A DNA stretch of 64,000 nucleotides from Blautia sp. Lineage in GTDB: Bacteria > Bacillota > Clostridia > Lachnospirales > Lachnospiraceae. The first letter of the stretch is position 1. Each line of letters starts with the position of its first letter. Below the pieces are notes generated by a model that was given only the letters and a program-made list of their open reading frames with translations, was not told the origin of the DNA and ran no database searches. Of this stretch, positions 53,481 to 62,425 are shown piece after piece. The stretch spans positions 44,152 to 108,151 of the forward strand of contig JAETNR010000012.1 in assembly GCA_021772055.1 (NCBI GenBank). Direction: 5' to 3'. Position numbers and translations under genes: made by a program.

Positions 53481-54524
53481 TTATTTCTTAAATACCAACA
53501 CCGCTAATGCATACCCAGGCAGTTTATAAAGCAAACTCTTATTCTCTAATTCCTTCTCATTATCAATCACGGTCTCCTTTGGTGCCACCTTTTGGGGTTC
53601 TTCGAAGCTGTTTCTCCATTCCGGCTCGTATCCGGACATTACAATTTCTTTTACTTCCTTATATTTTTGCTGTGTCGTAATATGAACCAGTTTTTTCTCC
53701 TGCGTCACATTGGAAAGTTTCACGATCAGATGCTCCTCATCATCCACAACTGCTGAATAGTGATAACACCCCATTTTTTCCAGATATCGGCTTTGGATAT
53801 ACCATAGCGGATCATTCTCTTCCTCCCCATTGTAATTTCTCCAGATTTTCCATATTTCGTCAGACCTGTTTTCTGTACTGTCAAAAGAATAGATCACATT
53901 CTCTTCATCAGCAAGCAGATAGCAGGCATCCATCTCATTGCTGTTATCCATTTGCAGGGAAGAAATATTAATAGAAATAAGAAGTGTTCCCACGTCTTCG
54001 CCATTGACCACGATTTCCCGTGCATACAGCAGCATCGGGCTTCTTTGTATAGATGTATACATACTGGAATACCGGACCCCGATCCACGAAAAAGGCTTTC
54101 CCTTGCTTTGCTTCCGGATACTATCCAGGTCTTTATAAGTGTATTGCGTAGAATAATGGACTTCCTCATTCACCAGTGAAATATCCACGATCTCCGGATC
54201 CAGCACTTTAAAGTATGCAATCTTTTCTTCCACCTCTGCAATATACACTGCCTTCTTTGCGTAAGAAGACTGCATTAATTGCTGGACTTCCCTTTCCCCT
54301 GCAATGCTCATAGAAAAAACGTCCATTTTATCATACAGAAATTCCAACTCATTTTGTAGTTTTTTGCTTGTAATCTCTGCATATTCACTTGCATTTGATA
54401 ACAGCACCCTCTGCATGGAATGATTAATTAATATGCACAGCACCACAAACAGGATGCTCATAATCAAGAGCATCCTTTTCATCTGCGTTCTGATACTTCT
54501 GCTGTTTAGCGCCATTTTCTTCAT
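53481..54524 (-). CDS. Chimera: YesM-type sensor input domain joined to GH51 arabinofuranosidase C-terminus
   Basis: 347 residues from two unrelated families. Residues 1-250 look like the input half of a YesM kinase: membrane span at 16-34, helical NASEYAEITSKKLQNELEFL, and a Cache-like external domain (PEIVDISLVNEEVHYSTQYT). From about residue 254 it turns into the C-terminal beta domain of GH51 alpha-L-arabinofuranosidases: DDEEHLIVKLSNVTQEKKLV, VMSGYEPEWRNSFEEPQKVA and the end LYKLPGYALAVLVF. HAMP, histidine box and ATPase domain of the kinase and the catalytic barrel of GH51 are both gone. An in-frame deletion through an old operon explains it best. Neither activity can remain. Confidence 0.75.
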   Translation of the reverse strand: MKKMALNSRSIRTQMKRMLLIMSILFVVLCILINHSMQRVLLSNASEYAEITSKKLQNELEFLYDKMDVFSMSIAGEREVQQLMQSSYAKKAVYIAEVEEKIAYFKVLDPEIVDISLVNEEVHYSTQYTYKDLDSIRKQSKGKPFSWIGVRYSSMYTSIQRSPMLLYAREIVVNGEDVGTLLISINISSLQMDNSNEMDACYLLADEENVIYSFDSTENRSDEIWKIWRNYNGEEENDPLWYIQSRYLEKMGCYHYSAVVDDEEHLIVKLSNVTQEKKLVHITTQQKYKEVKEIVMSGYEPEWRNSFEEPQKVAPKETVIDNEKELENKSLLYKLPGYALAVLVFKK

Positions 54525-54540
54525 ATGTATTTATCCCCCG

Positions 54541-56580
54541 TCAGCTGCCCGGCTCTTCTAATAAAATATCACATGAAAATGGCTGCATCTCAATCGTTCC
54601 TTCTACATCCTTCTGTAATTCGATATCAAAATATTTTTTGTAAAGTATTACAACAGCTTCTCTTCGATTGTAGTTTTGTAAAAACCATAGTTTTTTCTTT
54701 TCATCATTTCTGCAGGAAACCGTTACTCCTTCCGGTAATTTCCCGGCAAATCCCGCGCCTGCTCCTTCTTCTTCCAGCAGATTCTGATAAAATTTCTTCA
54801 GGAAAGCAATTTCCGTCTCTGCTGCTATATAATAAGCGCATCCTTTTCCATACGCATTTCTCGTTAAAGCAGGAAAACCTTTATAAAAGTCTTTTTCATA
54901 GTATGCTTTTACTTCTGCTGTTTCCCTGTGTATAATCCCGCGGAGACCGGTTACCTGGTAGGAGACTCCGCAATAGGAAACCTGATTATCCCAGGCAGCC
55001 CCACATGCATCCGTTTCCTCTGTGCGTATTCCAAGTACATCCCGCAGCGGATGAGCCTGCAGGAAACACAAATCTGTGTCATCTGCTTCCCCGCTCCAGC
55101 AGGTTGTCACATAGCATCCTCCGTTTTTTACAAATTCCCGGATTTTATCCGCATATCCTTTTTGGTACATATAATTATAGGGCGCTATTATGATCTGATA
55201 GTCGGAAAAATCGCCCTCCATATTCTGTATATCAACATTCACCCCCATTTCCCAGAAAGGATAGAAGTATTTGCAAAACAAATTTTTATAATCCAGTTTT
55301 TCAACTCCGCAGACATCCTCTACTGCCCACCAGTTTTCCCAGTCAAAAATCATGGCAATCTTTGCGTGGCTGCAAGTTCCCCATACATACTCACTGATAT
55401 TGCGAAGTCTCTTTCCTACCTCGCACACATCTCCGAAAACCCTTGTGTTTTCTCCATTTTTATGATCCACTGCTGCTCCGTGGAACTTCTCACAGGATCC
55501 TCTGCTTTTTCTCCACTGGAAATACTGCACACTATCTGAACCATGGGCAATCGCCTGTAAAGAAGATAAAGAATGCATTCCCGGACGTTTTAACGTATTC
55601 ACAGGTCTCCAGTTAACCATGGATGGGGTGCTTTCCATCATTAAAAACGGAGCCTTTTTTAATCCCCGCATCAAAGAATGTGCCGCTGCCGCTTCTGCTG
55701 CAACTCTGAATTCATTCTCTTCACTGTGCCAGTCCGGATAATTATCCCACGAGATAAAATCAAATTCTTTTCCCCATTCAAAATAGTTCAAAGGTTTAAA
55801 AAATCCCATCATATTTGTAGTAACCGGTCGATCGCTGTATTCTCTTACCGCAGCAATCTCTTCTTTTGCAAAATCCAGAAGCTGATGGCTTACAAAGCGT
55901 TTCCAGTCCAGTTTCAAACCATGCAGGACATTTTCTCCCCGCTCAGAAGGGCTGTGAATCTGGCTCCAGTCTGTATAAGAGTGGCTCCAGAAGGTTGTCC
56001 ACCAGGCTTTATTCAGGTTCTCCAGTGTTCCGTATTTTTCTTGCAGCCACTTCCGGAATTCCTCTTGGCAATAAGGGCAATGGCAATCTGCTGCTCTCCC
56101 GTTTCCTCCGTATTCATTGGAAATGTGCCATGCGATCACCCCCGGATGCTGTCCGAATTTTTGTGACAATTTACTGTCAATTGCCCGCATCTTCCTGCGC
56201 ATTACAGGCGAACCGGGGCAGAAATTATGTCTGTTTCCTGCATAATTTCTCACGCCATACTCATTTACCTGAAGCACCTCTTCATGTGCTGCGGAAAGCC
56301 ATGGCGGAATTGCCCCAGTTGGCGTTGCAAGTATTGTATAGATATGATTCTGATACAATTTTTCAATGATATCTTCCATCCATTCAAAGCTGTATCTTCC
56401 ATCATCCAATTCTAATTGTGACCATGAGAAAATACCAAGGGACACACAGTTGATCCCTGCTTTTTTCATCAGCTTAATATCTTCTTCAAGGATTTCCGGA
56501 CAATCCAGCCATTGTTCAGGATTATAATCTGCTCCATGCAGTAATTTTTCAGGTAATTTGCGGGCGGTTTTATTTCGCAT
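54541..56580 (-). CDS. GH42 beta-galactosidase
   Basis: Retaining glycosidase of 679 residues, no signal peptide. Barrel domain opens LHGADYNPEQWLD; the acid/base is Glu156 (WHISNEYGG) and the nucleophile Glu316 (LMMESTPSMVNW). The zinc cysteines are in CPGSP and CHCPYC. A trimerisation domain (about 395-600) and small beta domain to the end complete the fold. It probably splits beta-galactosides from plant galactan or arabinogalactan. Some relatives take alpha-L-arabinopyranosides, so the exact substrate is open. It ends 17 bases before the sensor-GH51 chimera. Confidence 0.93.
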   Translation of the reverse strand: MRNKTARKLPEKLLHGADYNPEQWLDCPEILEEDIKLMKKAGINCVSLGIFSWSQLELDDGRYSFEWMEDIIEKLYQNHIYTILATPTGAIPPWLSAAHEEVLQVNEYGVRNYAGNRHNFCPGSPVMRRKMRAIDSKLSQKFGQHPGVIAWHISNEYGGNGRAADCHCPYCQEEFRKWLQEKYGTLENLNKAWWTTFWSHSYTDWSQIHSPSERGENVLHGLKLDWKRFVSHQLLDFAKEEIAAVREYSDRPVTTNMMGFFKPLNYFEWGKEFDFISWDNYPDWHSEENEFRVAAEAAAAHSLMRGLKKAPFLMMESTPSMVNWRPVNTLKRPGMHSLSSLQAIAHGSDSVQYFQWRKSRGSCEKFHGAAVDHKNGENTRVFGDVCEVGKRLRNISEYVWGTCSHAKIAMIFDWENWWAVEDVCGVEKLDYKNLFCKYFYPFWEMGVNVDIQNMEGDFSDYQIIIAPYNYMYQKGYADKIREFVKNGGCYVTTCWSGEADDTDLCFLQAHPLRDVLGIRTEETDACGAAWDNQVSYCGVSYQVTGLRGIIHRETAEVKAYYEKDFYKGFPALTRNAYGKGCAYYIAAETEIAFLKKFYQNLLEEEGAGAGFAGKLPEGVTVSCRNDEKKKLWFLQNYNRREAVVILYKKYFDIELQKDVEGTIEMQPFSCDILLEEPGS

Positions 56581-56708
56581 ATGAACTCTCTCCTGTCATC
56601 TTTAAATGATAGTATTCCTTATATGCTTCTAATAATATCATAAAAACCAGCCTGTAATACATGTAATTTCTACAGGATCTAATGGAAATTTTACTGTTTA
56701 TTTTTCAA

Positions 56709-57449
56709 CTATACCGCCCGACAGATTTTTAGTGCTGCATCCGGATAATTCGTGATCACAGCGTCCGCCCCTGATGCTTTTACCAGTTCTATCTGTTCCG
56801 GCCGATTCGCAGTCCAGACATGCATTTTCAGTCCTGCTTCCCGGCATTTTTTCGCAAAATCCGGATATTGCAGATGGTACACAGCCGGATGGAGGGCAGT
56901 GACTCCAAGCCTTTTTCCATAGTGTGCCGCGTCCACCAGTCCATCCTCAAAGAGAAGCCCTGTGGGAGCATCCGGCGCCAATTCCTTTATTCTGAGCAGG
57001 CTATAGTGATTAAAAGAAGAATATAAAATCTGCTCTTCCATATCCATCTCTTTTACGAGTCCCAGTATCTTCTCTTCCATTCCCGGATAGAGCCAAACGC
57101 TGTTCTTCAATTCAATATTCACAAGCATATCCGTCTGCTTCATCAGGTCAAGAACTTCCGCCAAAGCAGGAACACGGTAAATGCCTTCCCTGGTATCTGG
57201 AGTCTGAACCTTCAGTTCTTTCAAGCGTTTCAGAGTAAATTCTCTTACCCAGCCTTTGCCGCCGGTTACCCGATTCACAGTCTCGTCATGCATGATAACC
57301 AGTTCGCCGTCGCTCGACATCTGAACATCCAGTTCAATTCCATCTGCCTGCTGCCGGATCGCAAGCTCAAAAGCTTCCATAGTATTCTCCGGCACATATC
57401 CGCTGGCTCCCCTATGAGCCCACACTTTCATTCTTTCCAATTCGTTCAC
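56709..57449 (-). CDS. Glycerophosphodiester phosphodiesterase (GDPD)
   Basis: Releases glycerol-3-phosphate from glycerophosphodiesters. 246 residues, cytoplasmic. Family motifs HRGASGYVPENTMEAF and GIELDVQMSSDGELVIMHDE hold the catalytic His pair and the metal-binding Glu/Asp. VNIELKNS and the late HVWTANRPEQIELVKASGAD, then AVITNYPD, complete the barrel. The start is either GTG 57449 or ATG 57431; both have GGAAAG very close, so it is not settled. Stand-alone gene among sugar genes. Confidence 0.92.
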   Translation of the reverse strand: MNELERMKVWAHRGASGYVPENTMEAFELAIRQQADGIELDVQMSSDGELVIMHDETVNRVTGGKGWVREFTLKRLKELKVQTPDTREGIYRVPALAEVLDLMKQTDMLVNIELKNSVWLYPGMEEKILGLVKEMDMEEQILYSSFNHYSLLRIKELAPDAPTGLLFEDGLVDAAHYGKRLGVTALHPAVYHLQYPDFAKKCREAGLKMHVWTANRPEQIELVKASGADAVITNYPDAALKICRAV

Positions 57450-57676
57450 ATTCTTTCCATTTTATTCATTCAGAAAATTATAATCTTATTCTATCTATGT
57501 AAAAGCTGACCTATTCTCCGATGCCGATACAAAAAACCATGTACCATATCTGCAGAGGGTACCGATCAGCTTCAAAAGTATTATAACACAGTCAAAATCT
57601 ACCCTCTATCACACTTCCGTAAAATTATGTAAAATATTGAGTAAAATAATAGATCTTTAATGCTGCATATATAGGA

Positions 57677-57718
57677 AAACTGCCGTCCGACTGAAATTTC
57701 AGTCTGGACGGCAGTTCT
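57677..57718. terminator. Hairpin terminator overlapping the binding-protein/GH20 stop
   Basis: AACTGCCGTCC pairs with GGACGGCAGTT (arms about 57678-57688 and 57706-57716), with inner pairing ACTGAAATTTCAGT. TTTTTAT follows on the plus strand; on the minus strand GCAGTTTTCC is weaker. The stop codon of the chimera at 57699 is inside it, so the gene end may have been created by a deletion reaching into the terminator. Confidence 0.65.
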
Positions 57719-59921
57719 TTTTATACCGGCTCATATTGTCTGTTGCCAGCTTCATAAAGCTTCTGGTCTCATCTCCATATTCCACCATGGAAATGGCTTC
57801 ATCTATCTCTTCCACAGTGCGGTCATCCGCAGGATTCCAGGACTGTGCTGCCCCGTATATCATCCCCGGCACTGAAAGGGCCGGCATATTTATATGGCCG
57901 CAGTCGCCCCAATCTGTATTGAGGAATCCTTCTGCTCCGTACTTTGCTCCAAAGGAGGCCATCTCCCGGATATTGGAAAAGCTCATGTCAAAGGCATTCA
58001 CTAATCGGCTATATCCGGAGAGAGACGGACATACATACTGTTTAAAATGGTGATCTGCAAAAATCTTTACATTCTCTTCCTTCTCATTATAATAGTAATA
58101 CCAGTTCAGACAGGTGATATCCTTATTCAGTCCTTCGATTTCCTTCGGGTGATTCAGCACAATGTCTGCCCAGATCATGACTTCCCTGCCTTTGCTCTGA
58201 AGATACTCAGCCAAACGATTCACATAAGAATAATAAAGTGCTGCATATCCCTTCTTTTCCATCTCTCCTGCGCTTTTTCCCTTCCCTAAATCGAAAGTCT
58301 CGTCACAGCAGATATTTACCTTCCGGCTGGAAAACAGCGGCAGATATTGATCCAGAATTCCGGTAATCAGAGGAAAAACCTCTTCATCCGTCACATTGAC
58401 GATGTGATAGCTTTTCTGAAGGCTTTCCACATAGACATCCCAGTCTTCGTCAATATCGCTCTGTCCGGTAATCCTCTGTGCCCGTTTCTCATTTACCAGT
58501 TTTTGGATATCCCCGGTGATGATGGCAAGCTCCTGTCCTTCTTCCTGGGTCTTCCATACATTTGGCCATGGTTCATCTGTCACGTAGGGCAGTACCTGAG
58601 CATCCGCCTCTGCCTTGATGAACGTAGTCGCATTGCCTACAATCTTTTCGTTAAACTCAGGCATAATGCAATAGGGCAGGGAAGATACCGTCTCAGAAAG
58701 TCTGAGATCCTGCTCATTTTTTCCGTCCGGAATTTCGATGTACTGATACATACCGTCTTCTGTCTTCTCAGTTACTGTTCCCAGAGGGCCATAGCATACC
58801 TGATAGGACATCTCCGGCTCATATAAACCGTCGATCCATCTTACCAGCACTTCCGGATTTTCTGCTGCTGTAGTAATTGCCAGCTGGTTTCTGAAAATCC
58901 ATTTGTCCCCTTCTGCCCACAGCCTGATTCCGTCTTCTCCTGCCAGCGGCGGCAGTACGGTATATTCTGATTCATATCTTTCCTGATTCACAACATTGAT
59001 CCCGTTAAAATCAATAAAGGCTCCATAAAGAGACACGTCTCCGCTCTTTCCCTTCGTTCCGTACTGGGTAACATCCTGTGTAAATGCTTCCTGGTCAATC
59101 AGCCCCTGTTCGTACAGGCTGTTCAGCCATTTCACAGCCTCTTTATACTCTTCCTTATCTGCGGTAAAGACAACCTTTCCATCCTCTAATACCAGATGAT
59201 TCTCATTATCCAATCTTCCAAAAGCTCCAAACAGGCTTCCGTAGATGTAAGGATCATTATAGAAGGAAAATGGAATTTCATCATTGGGATCCCCATTGCC
59301 GTTGGCATCCTGCTCCTTGAAGGCTTTTAACACTGCCTCAAATTCCTCCAGAGTTTCCGGCATTTCCATATTTACATTCTCAAGCCACTGTTTATTGATA
59401 AAGCTGATCCAGGCGCAATCCGGCTGCGGACCCATGATTCCAAACCCGTAAATATGTCCGTCCGGTGCTGTCATAGTTCCCCTGGCGTTGGGGAAGTTGT
59501 CCAATGCATTGGTAATATTCGGCGCATAAGCTTCAATCATTTCTTCTACAGGTACAAATACATCGGATCCGTAGGTCACGATATCGTCATCGCTTAACAG
59601 CCATCCGCCGACCATATCCGGATAATCACCGCTGGTGAACATGAGGTTCTTTTTTTCCACTGCTGTGGAGTAATCATAGTAATCCCACTCAATCTTTACA
59701 TTGGTTTTTTCTGCATAATCATTCCAGATTTTCATAACATTGGGGTCTGCGTCCGCACAAACCAGGAACCGGTAGGTTACCGGCTCTTCTACGATGGGAT
59801 AGCCGGTGGTATACATATTTCCCACCATTTCCCGCTCTTCCTCAGAGGCCATTGCCGGAACACCCATTCCTGTTACCATACCTGCTGCAAGCAATACTGC
59901 TAAGATTTTCTTTATCTTCAT
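57699..59921 (-). CDS. Chimera: sugar-binding lipo-type protein (LplA/YtcQ) joined to GH20 hexosaminidase C-terminal half
   Basis: 740 residues. A signal peptide (ILAVLLAAGMVTGMGVPAMA, no lipobox Cys) leads into a nearly complete LplA/YtcQ-type solute-binding protein (about 30-505), with AFKEQDANGNGDPNDEIPFS as the family's calcium-like loop. From about residue 508 (base 58400) it reads as GH20: FSSRKVNICCDETFDLGKGK (the catalytic Asp-Glu pair), VMIWADIVLNHP, then GFLNTDWGDCGH. The first half of the GH20 barrel and the last residues of the binding protein are missing. Normally these are separate genes. An in-frame deletion is the simplest origin. The binding lobe could still fold. Confidence 0.8.
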   Translation of the reverse strand: MKIKKILAVLLAAGMVTGMGVPAMASEEEREMVGNMYTTGYPIVEEPVTYRFLVCADADPNVMKIWNDYAEKTNVKIEWDYYDYSTAVEKKNLMFTSGDYPDMVGGWLLSDDDIVTYGSDVFVPVEEMIEAYAPNITNALDNFPNARGTMTAPDGHIYGFGIMGPQPDCAWISFINKQWLENVNMEMPETLEEFEAVLKAFKEQDANGNGDPNDEIPFSFYNDPYIYGSLFGAFGRLDNENHLVLEDGKVVFTADKEEYKEAVKWLNSLYEQGLIDQEAFTQDVTQYGTKGKSGDVSLYGAFIDFNGINVVNQERYESEYTVLPPLAGEDGIRLWAEGDKWIFRNQLAITTAAENPEVLVRWIDGLYEPEMSYQVCYGPLGTVTEKTEDGMYQYIEIPDGKNEQDLRLSETVSSLPYCIMPEFNEKIVGNATTFIKAEADAQVLPYVTDEPWPNVWKTQEEGQELAIITGDIQKLVNEKRAQRITGQSDIDEDWDVYVESLQKSYHIVNVTDEEVFPLITGILDQYLPLFSSRKVNICCDETFDLGKGKSAGEMEKKGYAALYYSYVNRLAEYLQSKGREVMIWADIVLNHPKEIEGLNKDITCLNWYYYYNEKEENVKIFADHHFKQYVCPSLSGYSRLVNAFDMSFSNIREMASFGAKYGAEGFLNTDWGDCGHINMPALSVPGMIYGAAQSWNPADDRTVEEIDEAISMVEYGDETRSFMKLATDNMSRYKKNCRPD

Positions 59922-59949
59922 GATTTTTCCTCTCTTTCTTTTAATTCTA

Positions 59950-61632
59950 TTAACCTTTTACAGAGCCGAGCATGACTCCTTTAACAAAATATTTCTGCAA
60001 AAACGGGTACAAAACCAAAACCGGCAGACTTGATATAATAATTAAAGCATATTTAATCATTTCTGCCAAATACTGACGCTGGGCCATCAAATCCACGCTT
60101 GCCTGAATCATATTTCCCGAAACCTGATTCTTCGTCAGAATCGTTCTTAAGATTAACTGCAGCGGGGATTTACTCCTGTCGGAAATATAAACCATAGCGT
60201 CATAATAGGAATTCCAATGGGAAACTCCGTAGTACAAAACCAGGATGGCAATGATAGCTTTTGACAGGGGAAGCACGATGGACAGAAAAAATTTCACATC
60301 CGTACAGCCATCCATCTTTGCAACTTCCAATAATTCATCCGGAATACTATTCTGGAAAAATGTCCTTGCGATAATCATATTGTACACACTCAATGCCGTG
60401 GGAAGCACCATAGCCCACATAGTATTTAGCATATGAAGCTTATTCACCACAATATAGGTGGGAATCAGACCCCCTGTAATAAACATCGTTACCATGAAAA
60501 AGAACATGAGCAAGTTTCTTCCTTTTAAATCCTTACGGGACAGCGCATAAGCTGCCGGCAGCGTAACCAGAAGATTGATCGTCGTTCCTACCACGGTATA
60601 TAAAATGGAATTCAGATAACCGGTTATGATTTCCGGATCTCCCAGCACTCTTTTATAACCTTCCAGGGTAAATCCCTTGGGATACAGCCATACCTGTCCG
60701 GTGGAAACCAGCTCAGGATCACTGAAGGAAGCTATGACCACAAACAGTAGCGGATAGGCTACGATAAGAAGTACTATAGTCAGCAGGATATAGGAAATAG
60801 AATTAAACAGCCCCACCGCTGAAGCAAAGCTAAACTGAGCGTGTTCGATTCCCATTTTATATACATAGGTAGATATAATTTCCGAGGTCATGGCGTTTAT
60901 ATCATTCTGTAATAAAAAGACCTTTTCAAAACCAATGCTCATGATGTTTCCTACATTTAATATCAGAAGAATCATGGCCTGGGGCAAAATGCCCGGAATA
61001 TCAATATGGATAATCCGCAGAAACTTTCCCGCTCCGTCCATGACAGCGGCCTCGTGCAGCTCCGGGCTGACTCCCGCCAAAGCGGCCAGATAAATAATGG
61101 TATTCCAGCCTGCCATCTGCCATATCTCTGATATGACATAGATCCCCCGAAAATATTTTGGCTCTCCCATAAAATTGATGGATCCCATTCCGAAAAGTCC
61201 CAGAATATGGTTTAACAGCCCTGTTCTCGGTGACAAAAATACATACAGCATACCGCAGATTACAACTGTTGAAATAAAATACGGCGCATAAGTAACTGTC
61301 TGTATGACTTTTTTGTAGCGTTGTCCCGGAAGCTGATTCAGCAGTAAAGCTAAAATAATCGGAATCGGAAAACCAAACAGCAGGGTCAATCCGCTCAATG
61401 CCAAGGTATTGATCAAAAGCCTTGAAAAATAATAGGAATTAAAGAATGTCATAAAATGTTTTAATCCCACCCAAGGACTTCCCAGTATGCCAAGCTTTGG
61501 CGTATAATCTTTAAATGCGATCTGTACTCCATATAAAGGTACATACTGGAACACAATTAAATAGATAATGGCCGGAAGCAGGAACAGGTATAATTGATAA
61601 TTCCTTTTCAGATAATCGGAAAACTTCCTCAA
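59950..61632 (-). CDS. Fused ABC permeases LplB-YtcP
   Basis: 560 residues. The first 280 are an LplB-type permease (FLLPAIIYLIVFQYVPLYGV, EAA loop ELHEAAVMDGAGKFLRIIHI). From about 285 on it is YtcP (YPLLFVVIASFSDPELVSTG, EAA loop ELLEVAKMDGCTDVKFFLSI, normal end KYFVKGVMLGSVKG). The last span of LplB runs straight into the first span of YtcP (YILLTIVLLIVAYPLLFVVI), giving one span where two should be. That would turn the second half inside out. Starts at TTG with AAAGGAGG eight bases before. Normally two genes of about 300 and 290 residues. Confidence 0.85.
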   Translation of the reverse strand: MRKFSDYLKRNYQLYLFLLPAIIYLIVFQYVPLYGVQIAFKDYTPKLGILGSPWVGLKHFMTFFNSYYFSRLLINTLALSGLTLLFGFPIPIILALLLNQLPGQRYKKVIQTVTYAPYFISTVVICGMLYVFLSPRTGLLNHILGLFGMGSINFMGEPKYFRGIYVISEIWQMAGWNTIIYLAALAGVSPELHEAAVMDGAGKFLRIIHIDIPGILPQAMILLILNVGNIMSIGFEKVFLLQNDINAMTSEIISTYVYKMGIEHAQFSFASAVGLFNSISYILLTIVLLIVAYPLLFVVIASFSDPELVSTGQVWLYPKGFTLEGYKRVLGDPEIITGYLNSILYTVVGTTINLLVTLPAAYALSRKDLKGRNLLMFFFMVTMFITGGLIPTYIVVNKLHMLNTMWAMVLPTALSVYNMIIARTFFQNSIPDELLEVAKMDGCTDVKFFLSIVLPLSKAIIAILVLYYGVSHWNSYYDAMVYISDRSKSPLQLILRTILTKNQVSGNMIQASVDLMAQRQYLAEMIKYALIIISSLPVLVLYPFLQKYFVKGVMLGSVKG

Positions 61633-61762
61633 ATCCTTTTCCTCCTTTTCCTTCGTTTTTCTTTACAAAACAAGCTTGTTTTTGCAGTAATCACTGTATG
61701 CTCAGTATACAACTGCCAGAAGAATTTGAATATGAGCCGATTTCATTTTCGAATATGCCTTT

Positions 61763-62425
61763 TTGGTCACCGTAAAAATCCCCGAAAATCGGCATTTTTT
61801 CACATCATTATCGGTATACCTTGTTTCAGATTACAGCGATTATATTTTTTCATCCTCCACCACCTACACCTATGAGCGTTTTCTGGAGCAAAAGATTCCC
61901 ACCAGGCTGTCACGGAGCGGGCTTTTAGATTTTCTTCACGACACGGTTACCGGCTCCCGTTACGGATATCTGACCGCCAAAGATGACGATTCCATCTTCC
62001 TGTCCTACTCTCTGCCAAGCAATGGGCTAACCGCATACGCCTATCTGATTTTTGAAGTACCGAAAAAGGCCTTCCTGGAATATTTTCATACTGAATCCGG
62101 TCCTTTGCTGGTATTAGAGGGAAATATCGTCATTGCTTCTTTTCCGGACGAGCACCGGGAAAACCAGGAGAAACTGATTGAGATGGCTGACCGCCTCTAT
62201 GAGGAAGATGCCGAAGACTATTATGAATTTATAGAAGAAGATACCAGATTTTGCTGTTATCTGGATAAAAACAGTGATTTGACTTATATTGTATCCGTTT
62301 CCGATACTGAGGCTATGACGGAGATCCGTGAGGTGATGAGACTATTTTTGCTTTCCCTGCTTTTTATCCTCCTGATCGGTACCCTGGCCATCCTTATACT
62401 GCCGAGGAGCTTTCGGATATGCTGA
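61763..62425 (+). pseudogene. Sensor part of a membrane-bound AraC regulator, broken at both ends
   Basis: The extracellular Cache-like part (SDYIFSSSTTYTYERFLEQK, GLTAYAYLIFEVPKKAFLEY) and second membrane span (LFLLSLLFILLIGTLAILIL) of a regulator type that usually accompanies lplA-lplB-ytcP loci and is about 750 residues long. The N-terminal span is missing (frame opens at a weak TTG). After the second span the frame runs out at SFRIC. The remaining domains continue in another frame, so a deletion of unknown size lies near base 62400. Confidence 0.75.
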
